Below, in pieces: positions 1 to 8,159 of a stretch of DNA of 64,000 bases (positions within the stretch are counted from its first letter, which is position 1; each line of letters opens with the position of its first letter). The stretch lies in contig JAFLBD010000001.1 of the NCBI GenBank assembly GCA_017303935.1, forward strand, positions 248,001 to 312,000. The letters run 5' to 3'. The DNA comes from Armatimonadota bacterium (lineage in GTDB: Bacteria > Armatimonadota > Fimbriimonadia > Fimbriimonadales > Fimbriimonadaceae). The notes beneath the pieces were generated by a model. That model made no database searches. It was not told the DNA's origin and saw only the letters and a program-made list of their open reading frames with translations. A program made the translations under genes and the position numbers.

Positions 1-16
1 GAATTTGACGTGTTGG

Positions 17-592
17 CTAAGCACGTCGAGAAGCTACTTGCGAGCAAAAATTAGCCATCATTTGCGGCCCAAACTCAGACAGCCACGATTCTGGATGAAA
101 CTGCACAGCTTCGATCGGGAGCGTTTTGTGCCGAATTGCCATGATCTCTCCATCCGAAATTGAAGTTGCGCTTGGTTCAAATTCTTCTGGTACGGCGTCG
201 ATCGCCAGTGAGTGATAGCGCACCACGCTCGTTGGAGTCGGCACATTCCGAAAGATTGTGCGGCCATCGTGTTCGATGAGATCGGACTTTCCGTGGACAA
301 CTGTTTTCGCATGGCGAACAATTGCGCCGGCTTCGATCGCTAGCACTTGCATCCCAAGACAGACGCCAAAAATTGGGATTTCTAGGTTCGAATCAAGCGC
401 TAGTCGCGCTATTCGGCGGCAATCGCCGGCGTCCGATGGGGCGCCTGGACCAGGGGATAAGATCACCGCGGTATACCGACTCAGATCATAGTCGTTTCCG
501 GCTCGAATAACCTCGACTTGGACTCCGTTTTGCCGGACCAACTGCGCCAAGTTGTAGGTGAAGCTGTCGTGGTTGTCGAGGAGAAGAATCAT
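17..592 (-). CDS. Glutamine amidotransferase of anthranilate / aminodeoxychorismate synthase
   Basis: This 191-residue class I glutamine amidotransferase releases ammonia from glutamine for a chorismate-using synthase, either anthranilate synthase (tryptophan) or aminodeoxychorismate synthase (folate). The start MILLLDNHDSFTYNL and the oxyanion strand SPGPGAP near residue 46 are typical of TrpG/PabA. The catalytic triad is visible: Cys78 in GVCLGMQ, and His166 and Glu168 in FHPES. The length is normal for a stand-alone subunit. The chorismate-binding component I is not in this window, so trpG and pabA cannot be separated; many bacteria use one protein for both. The gene runs toward the left edge of the window. 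Confidence 0.9.
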   Translation of the reverse strand: MILLLDNHDSFTYNLAQLVRQNGVQVEVIRAGNDYDLSRYTAVILSPGPGAPSDAGDCRRIARLALDSNLEIPIFGVCLGMQVLAIEAGAIVRHAKTVVHGKSDLIEHDGRTIFRNVPTPTSVVRYHSLAIDAVPEEFEPSATSISDGEIMAIRHKTLPIEAVQFHPESWLSEFGPQMMANFCSQVASRRA

Positions 593-711
593 GTGATATT
601 GCGACTAGGCTAGCAATATTTGATGCCTAACCAGTAAATGTACTTGCTTAAGCCTCGGAGAGGCTATGGAAGAAATTCAGTGCAAGAAGGAAAAATTTGC
701 ATGGATTGATT

Positions 712-951
712 ATGTTTAAGGTCGAATTAAATTACCGCAGCGCAGAGGCATGGGATTGGTAGAAAGAAGTCCACGATTTGAAAGTTCTACCGAATCAGGG
801 CGAGTTTTTATCCGTGAATACAGCAGAAAATTGGCTTAAGGTGGAAATGGTCGTACACCAAACGGTTGAAGCTGATTACAGCGCTGTTTTGTACGCAGTA
901 GACGCTGGTATGGCGCTGCAATACCACGGCGACATCGAAAACTTGAATTAG
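712..951 (+). pseudogene. Small gene interrupted by an in-frame TAG
   Basis: The reading frame from ATG 712 encodes 16 residues (MFKVELNYRSAEAWDW), meets TAG at 760-762, then continues open in the same frame for 62 more codons to TAG 949-951. The downstream part (from KEVHDLKV to GDIENLN) has protein-like composition and no start codon close to the break. A second short frame starts at ATG 666 (MEEIQCKKEKF...) and ends at TAA 717-719 in another register, so a frameshift near 712 may be a second lesion. I recognise no family. Decay of a roughly 80-95 residue gene is the simplest reading; stop read-through or a sequencing error are alternatives. A 6-bp hairpin (AGCCTC/GAGGCT, 651-665) lies upstream. 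Nothing else is seen between 593 and 958. Confidence 0.45.
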
Positions 952-997
952 AACAAAAGAGCGCACGCCCGGCTAGTTTCTCCTCCGGGGTGCGCTC
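951..997 (-). terminator. Rho-independent terminator of lpdA
   Basis: On the minus strand, an 8-bp perfect outer stem (GAGCGCAC/GTGCGCTC, 959-966 with 990-997) encloses a further CCGG pairing, followed by TTTTGTTC at 958-951. It lies 11 bases past the lpdA stop. Confidence 0.8.
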
Positions 998-1008
998 AGA
1001 ATTTGTCT

Positions 1009-2427
1009 TTAGTAGATCTTGTGCACTGCTGCGTGGTGCACATCTTCGTATGCATCCAGCATCACTTCCGACAAGGTTGGGTGAGCATGGATGGTATCGA
1101 TCATCACTTCGACTGTCGCTTCTAGCTTGATTGCGACAACGGCTTGAGCAATCAAGTCCGTCACGTATGGGCCGATCATGTGAACGCCCAAAATCTCGCC
1201 GTACTTCTTATCGGCGACAATCTTCACGAAGCCATCTTGTTGGTTAATCGCCATCGCCCTGCCTAGCGGTCGGAAGGTGAACTTCCCGATTTCGACTTCG
1301 TACCCCTGCTCCTTGGCTTGCGCCTCAGTCATGCCGACGGAAGCGACTTCGGGTTGGGTGTAAATGCAGTTCGGGACAGCTCGGTAGTCGGCCTCTCGAT
1401 TCGTACCCTTGGCGATGTTATCGATCGCAACGCTGGCTTCGTAACTGGCCGTATGGGCCAGCTGAATGTGCCCGCGAACGTCGCCGATAGCGTAGATGTT
1501 TGGCGCGCTCGTTTTCAAAGTTGCGTCGGTTGTGACACCGCCTCGGTGTAGTTCGATACCGACTGCTTCCATGTTCATGTTGTCAGTGAAAGCGCGACGG
1601 CCAACAGCGACCAGCACCACTTCCACTTCCACGACCTTGGTTTCGCCACCAGTCTTAACGTAGACCTTCCATCCGCCCTTGGTCTTTTCGAGTTTTTCGA
1701 CGGCGGATTCCACCATGAACTTCACTCCTTGCTTGGTGAGGAGCTTTTGAAGTTCGGTACCCAATTCATCTTCCATCATTGGGATTGGGCGAGGCATCAT
1801 TTCAACGACAGTCACGTCAGTGCCGAGGCCGTTGAAAACATAGCTGAATTCGACACCGATCACACCACCGCCGATTATCAGCATGCTCTTTGGCACGTGG
1901 GGAGCGGTGACGCCGTCATCGCTGGTCCAGATTCCGTCTTCTCGACCACCTTGGAGTCCTGGGATTGGAGGAACGATGATCTTTGAACCGGACGCGATCA
2001 CGAAGTTCTTGGCTTTGATAGTGCGTTTTTGACCATCTTTTTCGACTTCGATGGTGTTTTTGTCAACAAACTTTGCAAACCCTTCCACGCTTTCGACGCC
2101 CTTCTTTTTGAAGAGCATTCCAATGCCGCCGCGTTGGGTTTGGACAATCTTGTCTCTTCTGGCGCTGAACTTCGCGAAGTCGATAGACACATCGCCGTTG
2201 ACGACGACACCCATCGCGTCTGCGTGCTTGATGTGCTGGTAGGTCTCGACGCTGGCAATCATCGCCTTGCTAGGGATACATCCCCAGTTCAAACAGGTAC
2301 CGCCGAGAAATTCCTTTTCAACGCAGATGGTCTTGAGCCCTGACTGCGCGGCCTTGATCGCTGCTACATAACCGCCGGGGCCGCCTCCGATGACGACCAC
2401 ATCTGCATCAAAATTTTCTTGTGCCAT
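1009..2427 (-). CDS. lpdA: Dihydrolipoyl dehydrogenase (E3)
   Basis: The 472-residue flavoprotein re-oxidises dihydrolipoamide with NAD+ as E3 of 2-oxoacid dehydrogenase complexes or of the glycine cleavage system. The FAD site VVIGGGPGGY (residues 11-20) is followed by the redox-active disulfide GGTCLNWGCIPSK (Cys45, Cys50). A second dinucleotide fold IIGGGVIG, the FAD-contact segment AIGDVRG and the C-terminal HAHPTLSE carrying the active-site His-Glu pair are all present. Length and domain order are normal. No E1 or E2 genes lie nearby, so its complex is not shown. A strong hairpin terminator follows directly; no clear ribosome-binding site precedes the ATG. Confidence 0.95.
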   Translation of the reverse strand: MAQENFDADVVVIGGGPGGYVAAIKAAQSGLKTICVEKEFLGGTCLNWGCIPSKAMIASVETYQHIKHADAMGVVVNGDVSIDFAKFSARRDKIVQTQRGGIGMLFKKKGVESVEGFAKFVDKNTIEVEKDGQKRTIKAKNFVIASGSKIIVPPIPGLQGGREDGIWTSDDGVTAPHVPKSMLIIGGGVIGVEFSYVFNGLGTDVTVVEMMPRPIPMMEDELGTELQKLLTKQGVKFMVESAVEKLEKTKGGWKVYVKTGGETKVVEVEVVLVAVGRRAFTDNMNMEAVGIELHRGGVTTDATLKTSAPNIYAIGDVRGHIQLAHTASYEASVAIDNIAKGTNREADYRAVPNCIYTQPEVASVGMTEAQAKEQGYEVEIGKFTFRPLGRAMAINQQDGFVKIVADKKYGEILGVHMIGPYVTDLIAQAVVAIKLEATVEVMIDTIHAHPTLSEVMLDAYEDVHHAAVHKIY

Positions 2428-2545
2428 GAGTTTTTCAATCGAGCCGTTTTGTGGCTCCGATAGATTCTACGTAGGCCCACAAAAACCTGTCCTAATGGCG
2501 TGTGACCCTAGGACGCTCCGCACAAGATGATACCTTCCCGCTGGA

Positions 2546-4000
2546 TTAGTGCCGAACTGGAGGGCCGATTGGCGCCACCACAACACCTGTGCAATTGATC
2601 GTGAGCGTTGGGTTCAACGGATCGTTCGTGCTGATCGTAACGGTGCCCGTTTTTCGGCCAGATGTCGAAGTGTTGATATTGATGTTGTGAGTTTGTGCTC
2701 CGGCCGCGATATTGTCCGAAAACAGTCCAGCCGGGCCGTAAAAATTGCCGCTCGTATTGAAGGTGTAGCGAAGATCGGCGATCCCGTTTGTCGTCCACAA
2801 AGCCGTGTTTCCAGTGTTCTGAATCTGGATTTGCGCTGTGGCCGTGCTGCCCTGCGAGACATAGCCAAAGTCGATGGTTGGACTAAGTAGCTGCGCCGTT
2901 GGCGGAACGCGAAGGTCGCAGAAGACAGGCAAGTGGGCGGTTTGGAGGCCAGTGGAATCGATGATCGCCTGTGCAATCGTAGTTCCAACCATTTCGTTGT
3001 TGGTGACCGTGATTCCGTAGCTTTTCCAACTGCCGCTTTGGAACTTCCATGAGGTTCCATCGTTGCCCCAGCACCGGTAAGAATGGTTGGGATCATTCCA
3101 GGTCGTCGTGCTGTAAGGAATGTTCGGGTTTCCAATGTAGGAAAGTCCATCGTCGTCCACGAGTCCGCTCGACAGAAGGATGAAATCTAGGCGGTCATCC
3201 ATCCCGACGTTGCCGGCACCACCAGACGTGTCGTATGGGTCTTGAGTCTGCACGTAGCGAAAGGCTTGGTTGCCATTCCATGACCCAGGAGTGTTGATCG
3301 GGTCAAAAAACCGACCGACATTGTTGACCTGGTTGCCAATGAGTTCTTGGTAGGCGGCTTGGCTACTGTTTTGCGTATTAAAATCGCCCGCGATAATGAT
3401 TCCGCCCTGATTGACCAGAGTATTGGCGTCCGCACGAATGCGTTGTGCTTCGGTCAATCTTTTTGCCTGGTCAGCCGAGGTTGAGCCAGCCTTCATGTGA
3501 GTGACGTATGCGCTCATGACCGCATGTTGTGTGTTGAATCCGACAGGTCTGAAGTCATAACGGTAGCAGTTACGCGGAGGAATTCCGTTTGTCGCGGTCT
3601 GTCCGAGTGAAACAAGGATCGGTCCAGCGACCAGGACAACCTTGGAAGTCCGATAGACAAAGCAACTTTCGGTATCGTCGCCATCCATGAATGGCGCGGC
3701 GGCCCAATCTCCGGGACTCCCGGCAGCTGTGTTCAGCATGTTGACAAACTGAGCTAAGGTCGCAGCCGATGTGATCTCCTGGACCATAAATGCATCGGGT
3801 GCGAATTGCCGACCCTGGAAGGTGCCGTAGATCGAGGTCCTAAATCCGTTCACACGGGCGAGCGTGGCCGGAGCTGTCAGGCTCGTGATGTTCCAGTTCG
3901 ATACATTCCACTGCCCAAGGCGAAGTTGAGCATTCGATTGAGCGGCGATGATTCCGCAGGCAATCAGTAAAGATCCACGAAGAACAGGAGCAAAACGCAT
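2546..4000 (-). CDS. Secreted endonuclease/exonuclease/phosphatase-family protein with choice-of-anchor tail
   Basis: After a signal peptide (MRFAPVLRGSLLIACG..QSNA), the first ~330 residues follow the endonuclease/exonuclease/phosphatase (DNase I-like) fold: MVQEIT supplies the metal-binding Glu, IAGDFNTQ the Asp-Asn pair, DDRLDFILLS and AHLPVFCDL the C-terminal Asp and His. The final ~110 residues (PTIDFGYVSQG... to the end) look like a choice-of-anchor D / Ig-like module. Substrate could be nucleic acid or a phosphoester. I prefer ATG 4000 because AGG sits about 8 bases upstream and the earlier ATG (4021) falls inside a palindromic promoter-like element; the earlier start would add 7 residues. 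Confidence 0.8.
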   Translation of the reverse strand: MRFAPVLRGSLLIACGIIAAQSNAQLRLGQWNVSNWNITSLTAPATLARVNGFRTSIYGTFQGRQFAPDAFMVQEITSAATLAQFVNMLNTAAGSPGDWAAAPFMDGDDTESCFVYRTSKVVLVAGPILVSLGQTATNGIPPRNCYRYDFRPVGFNTQHAVMSAYVTHMKAGSTSADQAKRLTEAQRIRADANTLVNQGGIIIAGDFNTQNSSQAAYQELIGNQVNNVGRFFDPINTPGSWNGNQAFRYVQTQDPYDTSGGAGNVGMDDRLDFILLSSGLVDDDGLSYIGNPNIPYSTTTWNDPNHSYRCWGNDGTSWKFQSGSWKSYGITVTNNEMVGTTIAQAIIDSTGLQTAHLPVFCDLRVPPTAQLLSPTIDFGYVSQGSTATAQIQIQNTGNTALWTTNGIADLRYTFNTSGNFYGPAGLFSDNIAAGAQTHNININTSTSGRKTGTVTISTNDPLNPTLTINCTGVVVAPIGPPVRH

Positions 4001-4020
4001 AACAGTGCCTAATTTTGACA

Positions 4021-4039
4021 TAGACAGTGTCTATAGACA
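4021..4039. promoter_or_regulatory. Operator-like palindromes upstream of the secreted nuclease gene
   Basis: TAGACA (4021-4026) and TGTCTA (4028-4033) form an inverted repeat, and TGTCTATAGACA (4028-4039) is a perfect 12-bp palindrome sharing the middle half-site. Minus-strand TATAGA inside it could act as a -10 box for the nuclease gene. The spacing and symmetry suggest a dimeric regulator, whose identity is not visible here. Confidence 0.4.
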
Positions 4040-4104
4040 ACAAAAAACGTACTAGGGTTTCCATAGAAGTCCCGGTCCTCTTGCGGGGGGAATTTGTGCG
4101 CGGG

Positions 4105-4117
4105 TATCTTCGAGCCT
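4105..4117 (+). promoter_or_regulatory. Candidate leaderless promoter of acpP
   Basis: TATCTT (4105-4110) ends 7 bases before ATG 4118; TTGCGG (4081-4086) lies 18 bases upstream as a possible -35 box. No Shine-Dalgarno sequence is seen, so transcription may begin at the start codon. Confidence 0.4.
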
Positions 4118-4360
4118 ATGACCAGAGAGGAAATTCTCGCGAAAGTTGTCAAGGTCACCGTTGAAGAACTGAGTGCCAAAGAAGAAGAAGTGGTGGAAAC
4201 CGCCAGCTTCACCGAAGATCTCGGAGCCGATTCACTCGATGTCGTCGAGTTGGTTATGGCGTTCGAAGAAGAATTTGGAATCGATATTCCAGATGATGAT
4301 GTAGCACAGCTCAAGTCGGTTGGCGACGCTGTTAACTACATCGAAAAGAAGAACTCGTAA
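4118..4360 (+). CDS. acpP: Acyl carrier protein
   Basis: This 80-residue acidic protein carries growing acyl chains in type II fatty acid synthesis. Ser39 in the canonical GADSLDVVEL motif accepts phosphopantetheine. Length and the helix II/III pattern (EEEFGIDIPDDD) are typical. A TTG at 4094 would add eight unusual residues and is rejected; MTREEIL is the conserved N-terminus. The condensing enzyme fabF begins 2 bases after the stop, as in many bacteria, so the two are almost certainly co-transcribed. Confidence 0.95.
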   Translation: MTREEILAKVVKVTVEELSAKEEEVVETASFTEDLGADSLDVVELVMAFEEEFGIDIPDDDVAQLKSVGDAVNYIEKKNS

Positions 4361-4362
4361 GC

Positions 4363-5616
4363 ATGAATCCAGAATATCGACCTTCAGGTCGAGTAGTTGT
4401 GACTGGCATTGGGCTAGTCACAGCTCTGGGTACCGGCGTTGAAAAAAGCTGGACCCGGCTCGTAGCTGGCGAAAATCCTGTTGATTTCGTCAAGTCGTTT
4501 GACGTCTCCGAGTATTCGACTCGTTTTGCCGCTGAAGTCACCGATTTCGACGCTTCCGAGTGGATGGAGGGGAAGGAAGCTCGCCGGATTGATCCGTTCA
4601 TCGCCTATGCTGTGAGCGGCGCGGCGCAAGCTCTGAAGGACTCGGGGTTAGTCGTCGACGACTCTAACCGAGAAGATATTGGTGTCTTGATTGGCGCCGG
4701 TATCGGAGGTCTCGGTTTTCTCGGCGCCCAGCACCGAAGGTTGGTTGAATCTGGACCAAGCAAAGTCTCACCGTTTCTTGTGCCGTACATGATTCCGGAC
4801 ATGGCCAGTGGCTATGTTTCAATTTTGAACGGCCTCAAAGGACCCATTTCTTGCGTGGTTACGGCCTGCGCAACCGGGGCGAACGCTCTTGGCGATGCAG
4901 CAGAAATCATTAGGCGCGGAGATGCCGTGGCGATGGTTGCCGGTGGTGCTGAGGCACCGATTAATGAAATCGGGATGTCGGGGTTCTGCAGCATTCGGGC
5001 GATGAGCGGCCGAAACGACGATCCCAAGCGTGCCAGTCGCCCATTCGACAAAGACCGCGATGGTTTTGTCATCGGCGAAGGTGCGGGCGTGATGATCCTT
5101 GAAGACTATGACCACGCGGTTGCGCGAGGCGCGAAGATTTACGGCGAGCTCGTCGGATACGGCATGAGCGCTGATGCATACCATATCACTGCAACGTCGC
5201 CAGATGGCGACGGTGCGATTCGCTCTATGGCGATGGCAGTACGCAAGGCTGGCATTACTCCCGACAAGGTGGACTACATCAACGCCCACGGGACCAGCAC
5301 CCCATACAACGATAGCTCGGAAACAAAGGCGATCAAGTCGGTTTTTGGTGATCACGCTCATAAGCTTGCGATCAGTTCGACAAAGTCGATGCTCGGGCAT
5401 TCACTCGGTGCGACCGGTGCAGTTGAAGCGATTTTCTGCATTCTCGCGATGCGAGATTCGGTGGTTCCGCCAACGATCAACTACGAAACTCCTGATCCTG
5501 AATGCGATCTGGACTACGTTCCGAATGTGTGCCGCAAGATGGAAGTCAACTATGCGTTGACCAATTCATTTGGCTTCGGCGGAAAGAACGCATCGCTATT
5601 GTTTAAGAAGCTTTAA
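4363..5616 (+). CDS. fabF: 3-oxoacyl-[ACP] synthase II
   Basis: The 417-residue decarboxylating condensing enzyme elongates acyl-ACP with malonyl-ACP. It carries the Cys-His-His triad of the KAS II group: Cys169 in VVTACATGAN, His309 in NAHGTSTPYND and His346 in LGHSLGATGAVE, plus the C-terminal glycine-rich NSFGFGGKNAS. Length is standard. It follows acpP by 2 bases and is followed 20 bases later by a Xer-type recombinase gene, forming a compact operon. Confidence 0.95.
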   Translation: MNPEYRPSGRVVVTGIGLVTALGTGVEKSWTRLVAGENPVDFVKSFDVSEYSTRFAAEVTDFDASEWMEGKEARRIDPFIAYAVSGAAQALKDSGLVVDDSNREDIGVLIGAGIGGLGFLGAQHRRLVESGPSKVSPFLVPYMIPDMASGYVSILNGLKGPISCVVTACATGANALGDAAEIIRRGDAVAMVAGGAEAPINEIGMSGFCSIRAMSGRNDDPKRASRPFDKDRDGFVIGEGAGVMILEDYDHAVARGAKIYGELVGYGMSADAYHITATSPDGDGAIRSMAMAVRKAGITPDKVDYINAHGTSTPYNDSSETKAIKSVFGDHAHKLAISSTKSMLGHSLGATGAVEAIFCILAMRDSVVPPTINYETPDPECDLDYVPNVCRKMEVNYALTNSFGFGGKNASLLFKKL

Positions 5617-5636
5617 GTCGTCGACGGAGGCTGATC

Positions 5637-6521
5637 TTGGCGTTGAATCGCACCCAGCTCGAAGCCCAGATTGCGGAGTACTTGAAACTCCTTTCGGCTT
5701 CGCGTTCGCCGAACACGGTCCGTGCGTACCAAAAGGACTTTGCTCAGCTCGCTGAGAGTCTCGGTCCCAGCGGTTTAGATTCCGACGCAATCTCGAAGAC
5801 ACTTCGGGTGTTCGGAACGACGCCTGTCACCCGGGCTCGAAAACTCAGCGCTATTCGTAGTTTGTGTCAATTCCTTATGAAATCCGGCGCGATTTTGGTC
5901 GATCCCTCCCTTGGAATTGAGGCGCCGATTCGCCGAAAAACACTCCCGAAAGTACTCAGCCAGTCGCAGATGACCGATCTGTTGGATCAAAATTCCTCCT
6001 CGAAATCACCCCTTCGCGATCAAGCTGTCTTGGAATTGATGTACTCGGCGGGATTGCGAGCGAGTGAAGTCGTGGCATTGCGCCTCAATGATCTTGAGTT
6101 AGACAAAGGGATGGCGAGGGTGCTCGGTAAAGGGAGCAAAGAGAGGCTGGTGCTGTTTGGCGAGGCGTGCCGAAACGCGATCACGGAGTACATTCGATCA
6201 GAACGCACCGCCGGCAAGGTTCAAAATCCCAATCCGACGCTCTTTACTGGCCCGACGGGGAAGCCAATGACAACGCGGACGGTGCAGAACATCGTCAAGA
6301 GATGGTGCATTTCGGCGGGGTTGCCTCCAGAGTCATCGCCGCACACATTGCGACACTCGTTTGCGACGCATCTTTTGGATGGTGGCGCCGGGTTAAAAAC
6401 GGTGCAGCAGTTGCTCGGTCATGAATCACTGGCGACTACGCAGATTTACACTCATATCAGCATCGAACGGCTCAAAGACGTGGTTCAATCCGCACATCCC
6501 AAATCAAAACCCAAAAGGTAA
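5637..6521 (+). CDS. Xer-family tyrosine recombinase
   Basis: This 294-residue tyrosine recombinase probably resolves chromosome dimers at dif. An N-terminal SAM-like DNA-binding domain (residues 5-90) precedes the catalytic domain, in which Arg141 (AGLRASE), Lys165 (GKGSKER), His236 and Arg239 (HTLRHS), His262 (LGHES) and nucleophile Tyr271 (TQIYTH) are all present. Length fits XerC/XerD rather than phage integrases, and the neighbours are housekeeping genes. The start is a TTG with a strong GGAGG about 7 bases upstream; no ATG fits. XerC and XerD cannot be told apart from this alone. Confidence 0.88.
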   Translation: MALNRTQLEAQIAEYLKLLSASRSPNTVRAYQKDFAQLAESLGPSGLDSDAISKTLRVFGTTPVTRARKLSAIRSLCQFLMKSGAILVDPSLGIEAPIRRKTLPKVLSQSQMTDLLDQNSSSKSPLRDQAVLELMYSAGLRASEVVALRLNDLELDKGMARVLGKGSKERLVLFGEACRNAITEYIRSERTAGKVQNPNPTLFTGPTGKPMTTRTVQNIVKRWCISAGLPPESSPHTLRHSFATHLLDGGAGLKTVQQLLGHESLATTQIYTHISIERLKDVVQSAHPKSKPKR

Positions 6522-6524
6522 CAT

Positions 6525-8105
6525 TTGGCGACTTTGTTTCCGGATTTAGAGTGCGATATTTTGATCGTCGGTGGCGGCACAGGAGCTTGCGCTGCAGCAA
6601 TGGCGGCCACTGACATGGGCTTTCGAGTGATCATGACGGAGGAGACTATTTGGCTTGGCGGACAGCTCACAAGCCAAGCTGTTCCTCCAGACGAACACCC
6701 ATGGATCGAAACTCATGGTTGCACCCGGCGATATCGCAAGTTCCGAAATGATGTTAGGGCGTACTATCGGCAGTTCCATCCCCTAACCACTTCGGCAAGA
6801 CGGTGGGAAAATCTAAATCCTGGGAACGGATGGGTCAGTCGAACTTGCTTGGAGCCAAGAGTGGCGGTAGCAGTCTTGGATCAAATGCTGGCAAACGCGA
6901 TTGGTACAGGTCAATTGCAAATCTTTTACGAGACGGTGCCGACTTCTGCTACGACTGGTGCGGACCGAGTAGATTCGGTCACGGTTCTTCACAAGAAGGA
7001 GGGCGCAACTCGAACCATTCGTGCCAAGTTCGTTTTGGATGCAACCGAACTAGGCGACTTGTTGCCGATGACTGGTACTGAGTATCGAGTCGGCTCGGAA
7101 TCCAGATCGGAATTTGGCGAATTGCACGCACTGGAAGAAGCCAATCCGGACGATATTCAAGGATTCACCTGGTGCATGGCGGTCGGGTTCAAGCCTGGTA
7201 GCAACAACGTCATCGAGAAGCCGGCTCAGTATGAGTTTTGGCGCAATTATTCTCCGGCGATCACCCCTCCTTGGCCAGGCAAGCTCTTCAGTTGGGATGT
7301 CGTCGATGCGATCTCAATGGAGCGGCGAACATTCAGCCTTTTCGGTGATTGGGGGCTGTTCACGTACCGCCGGATCGTCGATGGCTCGCTCTTGGAGACG
7401 GAAAACCCGGTTGACGACGTTTCCATCATCAACTGGGTTCAAAACGATCACTTTTTCAAGGTGATTGACCAACCTGAAGAAATGGTTGACGAGACCTATG
7501 AAAATGCGAAGCAACAGAGCCTTTCGCTGCTCTATTGGCTTCAGACCGAAGCGGAGCGCCATGACGGTGGCTTTGGTTATCCCGAGTTGTATCTTTGCCC
7601 ATCTGCGGTCGGCACGGCGACTGGACTCGCGATGGCACCCTATCACCGTGAGTCGAGACGTATCCGTGCCCAGAAAACGGTGACTGAGGCGCATATTGGC
7701 GTGGAAATGCGTGGTGAACTGGGTGGGCCAGAGAAGTTCACAGACTCCGTCGGTGTCGGTGCATACCGGATCGATCTACATCCGAGCGCGGGCGGGCGAA
7801 ATTCCGTTGATTTGGCGGCGTATCCATTCCAGATTCCGCTCGGAAGCCTCGTGCCAGAGCGCATAAAAAACCTCCTGCCTGCTTGCAAGAACATCGGGGT
7901 GACGCACATCACCAACGGCTGCTATCGGTTGCATCCTGTAGAGTGGAATATCGGAGAGTCGTCGGCGCTACTCGCTGGATTTTGTATCAAGAATCAGTTG
8001 ACTCCTCAGGAGGTCACTGCGAGCGATGAACTCGTCAAAGAATTCCAGAGGCTTTGCGTGGCTCAGGGCATCGAACTCGACTGGCCGACCATTCGGCCGC
8101 TCTGA
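6525..8105 (+). CDS. FAD-dependent oxidoreductase, substrate unknown
   Basis: The 526-residue protein begins almost directly with a Rossmann FAD site, ILIVGGGTGACAAAMAA, followed by a flavin-contact strand TEETIWLGGQLTSQ and a second region VLDATELGDLLPMTG that matches the FAD-dependent oxidoreductase family PF12831. Near the end, CKNIGVTHITNGCYRLHPVEWNIG resembles the family's C-terminal FAD-closing segment. There is no signal peptide. The TTG start lies 3 bases after the xer stop with AAGG just upstream, so it is translated from the same message. Reaction and substrate are not evident. Confidence 0.8.
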   Translation: MATLFPDLECDILIVGGGTGACAAAMAATDMGFRVIMTEETIWLGGQLTSQAVPPDEHPWIETHGCTRRYRKFRNDVRAYYRQFHPLTTSARRWENLNPGNGWVSRTCLEPRVAVAVLDQMLANAIGTGQLQIFYETVPTSATTGADRVDSVTVLHKKEGATRTIRAKFVLDATELGDLLPMTGTEYRVGSESRSEFGELHALEEANPDDIQGFTWCMAVGFKPGSNNVIEKPAQYEFWRNYSPAITPPWPGKLFSWDVVDAISMERRTFSLFGDWGLFTYRRIVDGSLLETENPVDDVSIINWVQNDHFFKVIDQPEEMVDETYENAKQQSLSLLYWLQTEAERHDGGFGYPELYLCPSAVGTATGLAMAPYHRESRRIRAQKTVTEAHIGVEMRGELGGPEKFTDSVGVGAYRIDLHPSAGGRNSVDLAAYPFQIPLGSLVPERIKNLLPACKNIGVTHITNGCYRLHPVEWNIGESSALLAGFCIKNQLTPQEVTASDELVKEFQRLCVAQGIELDWPTIRPL

Positions 8106-8109
8106 ACAA

Positions 8110-8146
8110 AGACGGCCCCACTCCAAGGAGTGGGGCCGTCTGGGTT
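8110..8146. terminator. Bidirectional hairpin terminator
   Basis: A perfect 15-bp stem (AGACGGCCCCACTCC paired with its complement, 8110-8124 with 8127-8141) sits between two convergent genes. It is followed by GGGTTTTA on the plus strand and TTGTT on the minus strand, so it can end transcription from both sides. Confidence 0.85.
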
Positions 8147-8159
8147 TTAGCAGAGTGTC

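Noticed and set aside
5637-6521. Xer recombinase as a phage or transposon integrase
   Set aside because: The length, motif spacing and housekeeping neighbours fit chromosomal Xer; no attachment repeats or mobile genes lie near.
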